Source: Flavobacterium hungaricum (lineage in GTDB: Bacteria > Bacteroidota > Bacteroidia > Flavobacteriales > Flavobacteriaceae). From it: DNA of 64,000 bases. Under the pieces are notes generated by a model. It did not search any database and was not told the DNA's origin. It saw only the letters and a program-made list of their open reading frames with translations. Every line of letters starts with the position of its first letter. The first letter of the stretch is position 1. A program made the position numbers and the translations under genes. The DNA lies in the NCBI RefSeq assembly GCF_015182285.1, contig NZ_PRDM01000005.1, positions 434,001-498,000 on the forward strand, given 5' to 3'. This document shows positions 24,526 to 33,279 of the stretch, in pieces.

Positions 24526-27301
24526 ATAGTTTAGCAAATTTCTTAATTATCTTTTTAGCACCATTATTCAATTCGATCAGGTAAATTCCTGTACTCAGAT
24601 TGCTTACATCAATTGGTCCTGAAATTTGTCCAGAACCTAATTGCTGTCCTAGTGTATTAATAATTTTATAAGAATAGCCGTTTATTTCTGAAATTGAAAT
24701 ATTTAATTCACTTTGTACCGGGTTTGGATACAAAGCAAAACTTTCTGTTTCAGCAATTTCAACAATTCCTGCGGTTACTGGTTCTGCTTCAATGGTTCCC
24801 GAAGCCGTAATATTTATGGTATAATCTTCGACTTGTCCATATGAGAATGATTCACAAGATGTTGGAATGGCATTATATTTCATAGAAACTCTCATTCTAG
24901 TTGCTCCTAATACCGCAGTCGCCGGAATTGTAATTGTTCCTGTTACCGGAGTAGTTTTTGACGCCGTTTTTGTCCAGACTGTTTCACCAGAATCAGTGAA
25001 ATCACCATCTTGGTTATAGTCAATAAATACGGCATAACCTTCATTATAAGTTGTGGATGTCCAAACCGGAGTTATTGTGATCGTGTAAGCGCTTCCTCTG
25101 GCAGCATTCGTAGAAAGTGAAGTATAATTTTCATAACCTGTTGTTCCAGTTGAAGTATTGTTAATAGTTCCAAAAACAACTTTGCTTATTCTTTCATCCG
25201 CAGTACTATTTCCTTGAGATGTACAGTAAGAAACTGTTGCTGCCGTAGTAGTTACGCTTACAGCATTGCTCGCAGCAGAAACATTTCCAGCAGCATCTTT
25301 CGCTTTTACAGTAAAGCTGTAAGTCGTTAAAGCTGTTAATCCCGTTACGTTATACGAAGTTGTAGTTGACGAACCTTTTAAAGTTGTTCCTTGGTAAATA
25401 TCATATCCCGTTACTGCAACATTATCTGTTGAAGCCGTCCAAGTCAAATTGGTAGTAGTTCCTGTTGTTCCAGAAGCAGCTAAAGCTGTTGGTGCAGATG
25501 GCGCAGCAGTATCTGTTGATCCTGTATATGCCGCTCCAACACCTATGGCATAAAATGCATTTGTAGTTGCAATAACTTCTGCAGATCCTGCTCCATATAA
25601 GTCAATTGCAGACTGAATACCCGATGTTCTTGCATTTGCAAAAGTAGAGTTGGATGTTAAATAAACATCTTCTAATCGAAATGCAATTTTTGCCGCTTTA
25701 TCAATTCCAATTCCTGTAACGTTATAGGAACTTCCTATGTCATTTGTACCTGTTTTACCTACAGCCAAAATATAAAACCAGTGGTTAAAAACTCCCGAAT
25801 TAGTATGTACCCCGCAATAATCATTATTGCCCGTTGGCGTACAATTTACATTGATCCAGTTTGTCCCTCCGTAAGTATCAGGCTGTCCTTCTGATTTTGG
25901 GTTACTCATAGAACGAAGTGCAACGTGCCCGCTTCTTCTTTCAATATCCTCCCCCACTAACCAAATTGATTTCGTTGGCGCCGCTCGATATTCAATACAA
26001 GCCGCCCAGATATCTGAGAAAGCTTCGTTCATCGCTCCAGATTCTTTTTGATAAGCCAGATTTGCAGTATAAGTACAAATAGCATGACCAATTTCGTGTC
26101 CAGCAACGTCTAAAGAAGTTAAAATATCAAATCCGCCTGTTCCGCTTCCGTCGCCGTACGTCATAACACTTCCATTCCAGAAAGCATTATTATTACTTGA
26201 ATATCCAGCGGCAATTAAATTGTAATGTACATAACTTCTAATTTTTGCTCCAGCATCGTCAAAACTATTTCTGCCATGCACTGCAGACCAATAATCGTAA
26301 GTCATTTCAGCTCCCCAATGTGCATCAAGAGCCCCGTTGTCTTTGTTGGTATTATTATATTCTGCAGCCGTCCAGTTATTATCTGCGTCTGTAAAGTTAG
26401 TTGTTGGATAAGTTGCGGTTCTGGCAGAATTATACGTTTGAATTCCGTTACCACGTGTTCCGTCTAAAAGTATATAAGATGAACCGCTCAAAGTGGTTTC
26501 TATAGTTTGTGTACCGCTGTAACGTGTTTCAGCATTTGCTGCCACAATTGTTTTTTTAGCTGAAGCCGTTTTTGCATCTGCGTTTTTTGATGAAGATAAT
26601 TTCTTTGCATGAACATTATCATTCAAATGCTTTATCGTTGCATTATAAAACAATGCTTTTCCTGTTTGAGCATCTATATACAAATCGCCGCGGCTTAACG
26701 GCTTTGTTGCATAAATATCAAACTTGTAAGCCAGACGAACTTTATCTGTAGTTCTTTGTTCTCCCTGTTGTTCCATATCTGGCAGCAACACCAATTCTCC
26801 AACAGGTTTTTCATATCCAATCTCTTTTGCGTCTTGTGGTTTTTCCCAAAGATATTCTGCTGCATTGGTATGACTAAGAGCTCTGTTAAAAGCTTCTTGT
26901 TGAGAAAGAGCTGGAGTTAATTTTACATTTTCAATATTGTAGTATTCTCCATTCATCGAAACTAACTTTCCGTTTTGAGAATGCAGTGTATAATTAGCAA
27001 ATTCTACTTTGATTCCCTGTTCGTACAATTGAAATTTTTCGTGTGTATAACCTTGTCTGTCCGTTTCAGTTCTTACTTTTCTAAAAGTCTGATTGTCTTT
27101 TAATCCAAGTTGTTCTTTAAAAACTTTTTGAGAATCTGTCCCTTTGTAAGTCGACTCATTGCTAAAGGTAATTAAACTAGGCTGTCCATTTTCAGATACG
27201 TTTTTCTGGTTAATCCGCTTGTCAGCAACCTGTGCCGCAGCAGAAAACGATACTGTCATCACAACAAAAGCTGTGATAATTTTGGGTAATTTTCTTTTCA
27301 T
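24524..27301 (-). CDS. Secreted M4 family metalloprotease with FN3, GEVED and T9SS sorting domains
   Basis: A 925-residue extracellular protease. Order: signal peptide (MKRKLPKIITAFVVMTVSF...), fungalysin/thermolysin propeptide (~35-190), thermolysin-like catalytic domain (~240-600) with zinc site VAGHEIGH near residue 400 and the third ligand in AMNEAFSDIW, a fibronectin type III domain (~605-690), a GEVED domain (~700-830) and a C-terminal T9SS type A sorting tail (YPNPV...GIYLIEL...KKFAKL). It is exported through Sec, then through the type IX system. The start at 27301 is chosen because the signal peptide begins there; the frame is open to 27472 but that part is not conserved-looking. Confidence 0.93.
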   Translation of the reverse strand: MKRKLPKIITAFVVMTVSFSAAAQVADKRINQKNVSENGQPSLITFSNESTYKGTDSQKVFKEQLGLKDNQTFRKVRTETDRQGYTHEKFQLYEQGIKVEFANYTLHSQNGKLVSMNGEYYNIENVKLTPALSQQEAFNRALSHTNAAEYLWEKPQDAKEIGYEKPVGELVLLPDMEQQGEQRTTDKVRLAYKFDIYATKPLSRGDLYIDAQTGKALFYNATIKHLNDNVHAKKLSSSKNADAKTASAKKTIVAANAETRYSGTQTIETTLSGSSYILLDGTRGNGIQTYNSARTATYPTTNFTDADNNWTAAEYNNTNKDNGALDAHWGAEMTYDYWSAVHGRNSFDDAGAKIRSYVHYNLIAAGYSSNNNAFWNGSVMTYGDGSGTGGFDILTSLDVAGHEIGHAICTYTANLAYQKESGAMNEAFSDIWAACIEYRAAPTKSIWLVGEDIERRSGHVALRSMSNPKSEGQPDTYGGTNWINVNCTPTGNNDYCGVHTNSGVFNHWFYILAVGKTGTNDIGSSYNVTGIGIDKAAKIAFRLEDVYLTSNSTFANARTSGIQSAIDLYGAGSAEVIATTNAFYAIGVGAAYTGSTDTAAPSAPTALAASGTTGTTTNLTWTASTDNVAVTGYDIYQGTTLKGSSTTTSYNVTGLTALTTYSFTVKAKDAAGNVSAASNAVSVTTTAATVSYCTSQGNSTADERISKVVFGTINNTSTGTTGYENYTSLSTNAARGSAYTITITPVWTSTTYNEGYAVFIDYNQDGDFTDSGETVWTKTASKTTPVTGTITIPATAVLGATRMRVSMKYNAIPTSCESFSYGQVEDYTINITASGTIEAEPVTAGIVEIAETESFALYPNPVQSELNISISEINGYSYKIINTLGQQLGSGQISGPIDVSNLSTGIYLIELNNGAKKIIKKFAKL

Positions 27302-27401
27302 AATAATTTTGGTTTTTAATTTGGTTAAATCATTTACAAACATTTCCATTAAAGTAAGTAAATACTTAAATTTTAAATAAAAGTATTTTAATTTTGTTAG
27401 A

Positions 27402-27431
27402 TTATCGATGAAATTTGCCGTTAATCGATAA
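27402..27431. promoter_or_regulatory. Inverted repeat TTATCGAT-N14-ATCGATAA, possible operator
   Basis: TTATCGAT (27402-27409) and ATCGATAA (27424-27431) form a perfect 8-bp dyad about 100 bases before the M4 protease start. A second dyad (AAATACTT / AAGTATTT) lies closer, near 27360-27388. Either could bind a dimeric regulator; no recognised consensus. Confidence 0.3.
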
Positions 27432-27596
27432 AACGCAACAATTTTTACTTTAAATGCACTTTTATTTAACAAACCCTATAAAATCCACAAATAAAAGTGC
27501 GAATTTTTGTATATTTTAAATATTTAATTAACTAAAAACCAGTACAAAAACTAAAAAAAACCATTTTACAACTTTGAATTTTAATTTATACTTACA

Positions 27597-27624
27597 AAAA
27601 AAGCCGGCTTATAAGCCGGCTTTC
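27597..27624 (-). terminator. Terminator of the scoA-bla-scoB unit
   Basis: A perfect palindrome AAAGCCGGCTTATAAGCCGG... (27600-27623) flanked by A and T runs, 25 bases beyond the scoB stop. Confidence 0.8.
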
Positions 27625-27648
27625 ATTTTTTTATAATTTTGAGTTATT

Positions 27649-28305
27649 TTAAATTATCATTTCAGGAATTTCGCCTTCAATTATCAAATCAGCTTCTGTA
27701 GAAGCAACAATGTGCTCGACTGAGACGCCTGGCGCTCGTTCTAAGAGCTTAAAACCTTTTTCTGTCACTTCGAGAACTGCAAGCTCAGTTACAACCTTTT
27801 TAACGCATCCTACGCCAGTTAACGGCAAAGTGCATTTTTTTAGAATTTTAGACTCTCCTGCTTTATTGACGTGCATCATGGCTACGATTATATTTTCGGC
27901 AGAAGCCACCAAATCCATCGCACCACCCATTCCTTTTACCATTTTGCCCGGAATCTTCCAATTGGCGATATCACCGTTCTCAGAAACTTCCATTGCGCCC
28001 AAAATAGTCAAATCAACTTTTTGGCTTCGAATCATACCGAAACTAAAAGCTGAATCAAAGAAACTAGCCCCCGGAAGCGTCGTAATGGTTTGTTTACCCG
28101 CATTGATAATATCGGCGTCTTCTTCTCCTGCAAAAGGAAAAGGTCCCATTCCGAGGACACCGTTTTCACTTTGAAATTCCACCGAGATATCCTCCCGAAC
28201 GTAATTTGCCACCAAAGTCGGAATTCCGATTCCCAGATTTACGAAATAACCGTCTTTAACTTCCTTTGCAATTCGTTTTGCTATATCTTCTTTGTTCAGT
28301 GCCAT
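27649..28305 (-). CDS. scoB: 3-oxoacid CoA-transferase subunit B
   Basis: A 218-residue beta subunit of a succinyl-CoA:acetoacetate-type CoA-transferase. The catalytic glutamate is E47 in the family signature SENGVLGMGPFP; GIGIPTLVANYV and GAMDLVASAENIIVAMMH are also typical. With subunit A (29490-30191) it moves CoA between succinate and acetoacetate in ketone-body or leucine-derived acetoacetate use. The two subunit genes are normally adjacent; here a beta-lactamase gene lies between them. Confidence 0.93.
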   Translation of the reverse strand: MALNKEDIAKRIAKEVKDGYFVNLGIGIPTLVANYVREDISVEFQSENGVLGMGPFPFAGEEDADIINAGKQTITTLPGASFFDSAFSFGMIRSQKVDLTILGAMEVSENGDIANWKIPGKMVKGMGGAMDLVASAENIIVAMMHVNKAGESKILKKCTLPLTGVGCVKKVVTELAVLEVTEKGFKLLERAPGVSVEHIVASTEADLIIEGEIPEMII

Positions 28306-28325
28306 AATGTGTATCTATTTATTAT

Positions 28326-28410
28326 GTGTCAATTAGGCAATTTGATAATTAGATAATTTCATATATATCTAATTGACAAATTATCACATTTTCTAATTAT
28401 CTAATTCTTT
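28326..28410. repeat. Intergenic repeat between bla and scoB (copy 1)
   Basis: GTGTCAATTAGGCAATTTGA (from 28326, continuing to 28360) is repeated almost exactly at 29299-29333, in both cases a short distance before a start codon on the minus strand. The right part (28369-28406, ATCTAATTG...CTAATTATCTAATTC) is an imperfect inverse of the left part and recurs at 29457-29485. The bla stop codon (28401-28403) lies inside it. Confidence 0.6.
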
Positions 28411-29288
28411 TTAACGAAATAAGCCCAAGCTGCTTTAGCAATGTCTGCAATTATCTTTTCTGTATCTTCTTGTTTTTCTGTAATTTCTTTTAAATAAACC
28501 GAAAGAATAAAATGTTTTCCGTTTGGGAGTTTCACAATTCCAACATCATTCATTGCCACTCTAAGATTAGCATCGTTAGTTCCCGAAATTCCTGTTCTAT
28601 GTGCTAATTCGGTATTTTCAGGAAGTCCTGCTTTCATCCACGTCAAACCTCTTGATGTTTCGACCATAATTTGGTACAGGTATTTTGTCGTGTTTTCTTT
28701 TAAGACCTGCCCCTTGTAGAACTTCTCCAGCAATTCTGTTGTTGCCAGAGGCGTTGTGGTATTCACATACAGATTTTTCCAAGATCGCATTTGCTGCTCG
28801 TTTACTTTAATAACAAAGTCCTTGATTCCTTGTTTATTGATAAATTTCTGAACTTCTTTTGTTCCTCCAACCAGATCAATCAGAATATCACAGCCGTTAT
28901 TATCACTGTGCGAAACCGTGTAACGAAGCAGTTTGTCCAAAGTCAAATTCATATTTCCGTTTGGAAAATCTTTCATCATCGGACTCCATGTATCCTCATG
29001 AAGATCTTTCTTTTTTATAAATATTTCTTGTTGTAACGAAAGTTTACCTTCGTCTACTTTATTCAAAACGGTTAACGCAATATGAAACTTGAAAACACTC
29101 ATCATTGGTGCTTTTAAGTTTCCGTTAATGCTTAACGTATCCTTATCTTCAATACTTTTTATAGAAATCCCAGCTGTTGCATTTTTTGAGGCAATTATCT
29201 GTTGCAGTTCTTCTCTAAGTTGATTGGAGGTTTGTGAAAAACCCTGAAATGATATAATGGAAAATAAAACTAAAGAAAGTTTCTTCAT
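28401..29288 (-). CDS. bla: Class A beta-lactamase, subclass A2-like
   Basis: A 295-residue periplasmic serine beta-lactamase with signal peptide MKKLSLVLFSIISFQGFSQ. Motifs: SVFK with nucleophile S64 and K67, S128-D129-N130 (SHSDNNGC), the general base in NEQQM at E164, and R231-T232-G233 in AHRTGISGTND, where most class A enzymes have KTG. The NEQQM motif and the long stretch after it resemble Bacteroidota A2 enzymes (PER, CfxA and CGA/CIA relatives), which hydrolyse cephalosporins. The gene is inserted between scoA and scoB in the same direction and is bracketed by copies of an AT-rich repeat. No dedicated regulator is nearby. Confidence 0.93.
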   Translation of the reverse strand: MKKLSLVLFSIISFQGFSQTSNQLREELQQIIASKNATAGISIKSIEDKDTLSINGNLKAPMMSVFKFHIALTVLNKVDEGKLSLQQEIFIKKKDLHEDTWSPMMKDFPNGNMNLTLDKLLRYTVSHSDNNGCDILIDLVGGTKEVQKFINKQGIKDFVIKVNEQQMRSWKNLYVNTTTPLATTELLEKFYKGQVLKENTTKYLYQIMVETSRGLTWMKAGLPENTELAHRTGISGTNDANLRVAMNDVGIVKLPNGKHFILSVYLKEITEKQEDTEKIIADIAKAAWAYFVKKN

Positions 29289-29298
29289 CTTTTTTAAT

Positions 29299-29485
29299 GT
29301 GTCAATTAGTCAATTTGATAATTAGGGAATTTTAGTGAAGACCTAAAGATAGCCTAATTTTTTACTTTACATAAAAGAAAATAATTATTTAAATATGAAT
29401 TAATTACAATTTATAAAAACAATTAAAGCAACAAAGTTGCGATATTAAAATAATGCTCTAATTGGCCCATTTTCTAATTATCTAC
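29299..29485. repeat. Intergenic repeat between scoA and bla (copy 2)
   Basis: The left arm at 29299-29333 matches 28326-28360 with few changes; the right arm at 29457-29485 (CTAATTGGCCCATTTTCTAA...) matches 28370-28400. About 120 AT-rich bases separate the arms here, whereas in copy 1 they are nearly adjacent. Confidence 0.55.
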
Positions 29486-29489
29486 TGAG

Positions 29490-30191
29490 TTAATCTCTCT
29501 GCCTAACCGTTCGCTGCTCGATTCTCTTTTCAAACTTTTCACCTTGAAAAATACGCTGCACCATTATGCCAGGAATATGAATCTGATTCGGATCTAAAGT
29601 TCCAACAGGCACCAATTCTTCCACTTCGGCAATGGTTATTTTTCCAGCACCAGCCATACAAGCATTAAAATTTCTCGCTGTTCCCTTAAAAATAAGATTT
29701 CCAGCTTCGTCTCCCTTCCATGCTTTTACAATCGCAAAATCAGCTTTAAAAGCTTCTTCCATAATGTGCATCTTGCCGTTAAATTCTCGTACCTCTTTTC
29801 CTTCTGCAACTTCTGTTCCGTAACCTGCAGGTGTAAAGAATGCAGGAATTCCCGCCTGAGCAGCACGACAGCGTTCTGCTAGAGTTCCCTGAGGTGTTAA
29901 TTCTACTTCTAATTCACCCGAAAGCATCTGACGCTCAAACTCCGCATTTTCTCCAACGTAAGACGAAATCATCTTCTTGATCTGCTTTTTTTGCAAAAGC
30001 AGTCCCAAACCGAAATCATCGACTCCAGCATTGTTTGAAATGCAAGTTAAATCGGAAACTGATGCCGCAACCAAAGCTGCAATTGTATTTTCTGGAATAC
30101 CGCACAATCCGAAACCTCCAAACATGATGGTCATCCCGCTCTCAATTCCTTCAATTGCTTCTTGAATTGTATTTACTTTTTTTGTTATCAT
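29490..30191 (-). CDS. scoA: 3-oxoacid CoA-transferase subunit A
   Basis: A 233-residue alpha subunit with the family glycine-rich signature GGFGLCGIPENTI near residue 26 and the TPAGYGTEVAEGKEVREFNG block. It pairs with ScoB (27649-28305) to form the CoA-transferase that activates acetoacetate at the expense of succinyl-CoA. It is the first gene of the scoA-bla-scoB order on the minus strand. The separation from scoB by 1.2 kb is unusual. Confidence 0.93.
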   Translation of the reverse strand: MITKKVNTIQEAIEGIESGMTIMFGGFGLCGIPENTIAALVAASVSDLTCISNNAGVDDFGLGLLLQKKQIKKMISSYVGENAEFERQMLSGELEVELTPQGTLAERCRAAQAGIPAFFTPAGYGTEVAEGKEVREFNGKMHIMEEAFKADFAIVKAWKGDEAGNLIFKGTARNFNACMAGAGKITIAEVEELVPVGTLDPNQIHIPGIMVQRIFQGEKFEKRIEQRTVRQRD

Positions 30192-30410
30192 AACAAATGG
30201 TCTTTAATGCCTTATAATTTTGATAAAAATAAGATTTTCTAATTAAATTATAACGATTTCGTAAAAAATAAATTTAGATACAGCTGTTTAGCTGCATATT
30301 GTTTTACTGCAAAGTACATAAGGTTTTTCTAATGCAAGCAGCTGTAATTGTGCTAAGTTCGCAATGCTGCGCTTTTAGTCATTTCGAAAGTTGAAATAAA
30401 AACCTATTCC

Positions 30411-30466
30411 AAAAAAAATCCTTTTGTATCTTCTAAATTAAAGAAGATTACAAAAGGATTTTTTTA
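30411..30466. terminator. Bidirectional terminator after the PBP1A gene
   Basis: AATCCTTTTGT-ATCTTCT and AGAAGAT-TACAAAAGGATT form a long imperfect stem flanked by A8 and T7, 16 bases beyond the PBP1A stop. Confidence 0.8.
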
Positions 30467-30481
30467 TACTTGAAACCTAAA

Positions 30482-32788
30482 CTATAACGCGAATTCGTCT
30501 GTGTCTTGTTCGGTCTGCGTTGTGTCTTTTACGACAGCCGGTCTCTGATAACAATCTACTTTTATAGAAAGATTTGCCGGACGCTCAAATTCAGATTTAG
30601 AAACCTGAAGATCTTTATCTGCATAACACAACTTCATAAAATACCCCCAAACCGGAAGTGCAGCTGTTGCTCCTTGTCCGTAAGTTAAGCTTTTAAATCG
30701 AGCCGAACGATCTTCGCATCCTACCCATACTCCAGTTACCAAATTAGGAACCATTCCCATAAACCAGCCATCCGATTGATTTTGTGTTGTTCCGGTTTTA
30801 CCTGCAATAGGGTTTGTAAACATATAAGGATAACCTGTCCAGCGTTTGTCACCGCTTCCGCCTCCTTGTGTACGCAAACGTGCACCTGAACCTGTTTCGG
30901 TTACACCCTGAAGTAATTTGATTACTGCAAAAGCAATATCTTTATTTAAAACGTCGTGAGATTCTGGAATTGGTTCGTAAATTACCTCCCCGCTTTTATT
31001 TTCGATTCGGCTTAAGAACTGAGGTTTTACATATACCCCTTGATTTGCAAAAGTACTATATGCTGCCACCATATCTTCTACAGTAATATCAACGGCACCT
31101 AATGCAATAGAAGGCTGTACCGGAATCTCTGTCTTAACACCTAATTTTTTTGTTAAATCTACAACCGCTTCTGGACCAGTTCTATCAATCAATTTAGCCG
31201 AAACAGTATTAATGGAACCTGCCAAAGCTTGTTTTAAAGTTACCATACCGCGGTAGGTGTGGTTTGAGTTTCTTGGTTCCCAATCTTCTGTAACGTGATG
31301 GCGTCCTTTATGAATCATAAACGGACCATCCAAAATAGAATCACAAGGAGACATGTTCAGCTGCTCAATCGCAGTGGCGTACACAAAAGGTTTGAAAGTA
31401 GAACCTACTTGTCTTGCTCCCTGTCCTACGTGATCGTATTGAAAATATTTGTAGTTGATACCTCCAACCCAAGCTTTAATTGCTCCAGTCTGAGGCTCCA
31501 TTGCCATTAAGCCCGATTGTAAAAAGTGCTTGTAATAACGAATAGAATCTAACGGTGTCATTGTAGTATCGCGTTCTCCTTTCCAAGTAAAAACACGCAT
31601 TTTTGTTTTTATTTTAAATGAAGCAATAATGTCGTCTTCACTTTTATCTGCTTCTTTCATCTGAGCCCAACGAACCGAATTCTTCATGGCCTGCATCATA
31701 ATTCTATCAGTTTCAGCTTGCGTGATATTTACGAATGGCGCGTTTTTATTGGTTTTCATGTCAATAAAAAACTGCTGTTGTAAATTCTTCATGTGTGCAG
31801 AAACAGCTTCTTCTGCGTAAGACTGCATTCTAGAATCTATCGTAGTATAGATTTTTAAACCGTCTTTGTAAATATCGTAATCCGATCCGTCTGGTTTTTT
31901 ATTTTCAGTGACCCATTTTTTCATGTAATCACGAAGATATTCTCTAAAGTAAGTTGCCATACCTTCACGGTGGCTTTCTAATTTAAATTTTAAAGAAATC
32001 GGTAAAGCCTGCAGCCTTATTTTTTCTGATTCAGAAATCATTTTAGCTTTTTCCATCTGCGAAAGCACCACATTACGGCGATTTTTCACTCCCTCTGGAT
32101 TACGAACTGGATTATACAATCCTGAGTTTTTAAACATTCCGACCAAAATAGCCGATTCGTCCATCGTTAAATCTTTTGGAACTTTTGAAAAGTAAGTCTG
32201 CGCTGCAGAGCTCACTCCAACAGAATAATTTCCGAAATCATAAACGTTGCAGTACATTGCCAGGATTTCGTTTTTAGTGTATTGTCTTTCCAGACGAATG
32301 GCGATAATCCATTCTTTTATTTTTTGTACAATTCTAAAAGGCAAGAACTTAGAACCTTCGCCATGAAACAATTGTTTTGCAAGCTGCTGCGACAGCGTAC
32401 TCGCTCCTCCATTTGTTCCTAAACTAAAAACGGCTCTCAAAGTACCACGCCCGTCAATACCCGAATGTTCGTAAAAACGAGCATCTTCGGTAGCCACCAA
32501 AGCTTCTACTAAACTTTTTGGAAGATCCGAATATTTAAGCTGTGATCTATTGGTTTTAAAATACTTACCGATTACAACTCCATCCGAAGAAATAATTTCT
32601 GTAGCCAGGTTTGAGTCTGGATTTTCTAAGTCTTCAAAAGAAGGCATCGAACCAAATAATCCCCAAGAGGCAAACAAAAAGAATGCTAAGACACCTAATA
32701 AACCATAGGCAAAAATTCTCCAGTATTTCTTTTTGTAATAATTAATATCCTTATTACTAGTTGTTTGATTGTTTTTTTTAGCAGCCAT
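30482..32788 (-). CDS. mrcA: Penicillin-binding protein 1A (bifunctional transglycosylase/transpeptidase)
   Basis: A 768-residue class A PBP. One membrane anchor (~24-46) is followed by a GT51 glycosyltransferase domain with catalytic E101 in ATEDARFYEHSGID, then a transpeptidase domain with SxxK (GSTFKPF, Ser near 465), SxN (GSINTVSAKL, near 526) and KTGTT (near 662). It polymerises lipid II and crosslinks peptidoglycan in the periplasm. The gene follows gldH by 11 bases and ricT upstream of that, so all three may be one transcript. It is a natural beta-lactam target, 1.2 kb from a beta-lactamase unit but not co-transcribed with it. Confidence 0.95.
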   Translation of the reverse strand: MAAKKNNQTTSNKDINYYKKKYWRIFAYGLLGVLAFFLFASWGLFGSMPSFEDLENPDSNLATEIISSDGVVIGKYFKTNRSQLKYSDLPKSLVEALVATEDARFYEHSGIDGRGTLRAVFSLGTNGGASTLSQQLAKQLFHGEGSKFLPFRIVQKIKEWIIAIRLERQYTKNEILAMYCNVYDFGNYSVGVSSAAQTYFSKVPKDLTMDESAILVGMFKNSGLYNPVRNPEGVKNRRNVVLSQMEKAKMISESEKIRLQALPISLKFKLESHREGMATYFREYLRDYMKKWVTENKKPDGSDYDIYKDGLKIYTTIDSRMQSYAEEAVSAHMKNLQQQFFIDMKTNKNAPFVNITQAETDRIMMQAMKNSVRWAQMKEADKSEDDIIASFKIKTKMRVFTWKGERDTTMTPLDSIRYYKHFLQSGLMAMEPQTGAIKAWVGGINYKYFQYDHVGQGARQVGSTFKPFVYATAIEQLNMSPCDSILDGPFMIHKGRHHVTEDWEPRNSNHTYRGMVTLKQALAGSINTVSAKLIDRTGPEAVVDLTKKLGVKTEIPVQPSIALGAVDITVEDMVAAYSTFANQGVYVKPQFLSRIENKSGEVIYEPIPESHDVLNKDIAFAVIKLLQGVTETGSGARLRTQGGGSGDKRWTGYPYMFTNPIAGKTGTTQNQSDGWFMGMVPNLVTGVWVGCEDRSARFKSLTYGQGATAALPVWGYFMKLCYADKDLQVSKSEFERPANLSIKVDCYQRPAVVKDTTQTEQDTDEFAL

Positions 32789-32799
32789 ACCTATTTTAT

Positions 32800-33279
32800 C
32801 TAATCTATTTGTTCTATTCTAAAACCAACGTCTGTAATACCTTCTAAAGCTTCGACTCCAGAAATTTTTCCAGATTGTCTTACCGCTTGTTTGATATTTA
32901 CTTTATATTTTCCTCTAAACTTTACATTGTCTTTGTAAAACAGTTTACTTTCTTTAATATCTGTAAATCCGTTTCCTAGTAGATTTCCTTCGGCATCGGC
33001 CATATCATATTCTAATGTATCTACTTTTGTAAAGCCATTTGGCATTTCAAGAGCAACAATTAAAAACAGATTTTTAAAAGGATAATTGTTATTGTCTCTC
33101 AGATTTACAAACAAATTGTATTTTTTGGTAGAATCTAAAACCGGCAGGTCAAAAGTTACAATACTGTCTTTGTGCCAGGCACTTCCAACAGATTTATACT
33201 CATCAAACACTCGTTTTTTATCACACGAAAAAAAGAGTATCGCTGCCAAGAAGAGAATTCCGCTATTTTTTATTCTCAT
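32800..33279 (-). CDS. gldH: Gliding motility lipoprotein GldH
   Basis: A 159-residue lipoprotein with signal MRIKNSGILFLAAILFFSCD and lipid-bearing C19. The body (VFDEYKSVGSAWHKDSIVTFDLP, NLFVNLRDNNNYPFKNLFLIV, GKYKVNIKQAVRQ...GVEALEGITDVGFRIE) is the GldH pattern, a protein needed for gliding and chitin use in Flavobacterium johnsoniae. It marks the organism as a Flavobacteriia member. The start overlaps the end of ricT by 17 bases and the stop is 11 bases before the PBP1A gene. Confidence 0.92.
   Translation of the reverse strand: MRIKNSGILFLAAILFFSCDKKRVFDEYKSVGSAWHKDSIVTFDLPVLDSTKKYNLFVNLRDNNNYPFKNLFLIVALEMPNGFTKVDTLEYDMADAEGNLLGNGFTDIKESKLFYKDNVKFRGKYKVNIKQAVRQSGKISGVEALEGITDVGFRIEQID

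Larger units (their letters stand above)
27302..27648. other. Intergenic gap upstream of the M4 protease gene
   Basis: About 350 AT-rich bases between the M4 protease start and the scoB stop. Apart from the inverted repeat at 27402-27431 and the terminator at 27597-27624 I see no gene. Confidence 0.6.

Noticed and set aside
27302..27472. Upstream extension of the M4 protease
   Set aside because: It would put 57 residues before a perfect signal peptide.
27710..28174. Open frame of 154 codons on the plus strand
   Set aside because: Antisense to scoB, which has an intact catalytic SENG motif.
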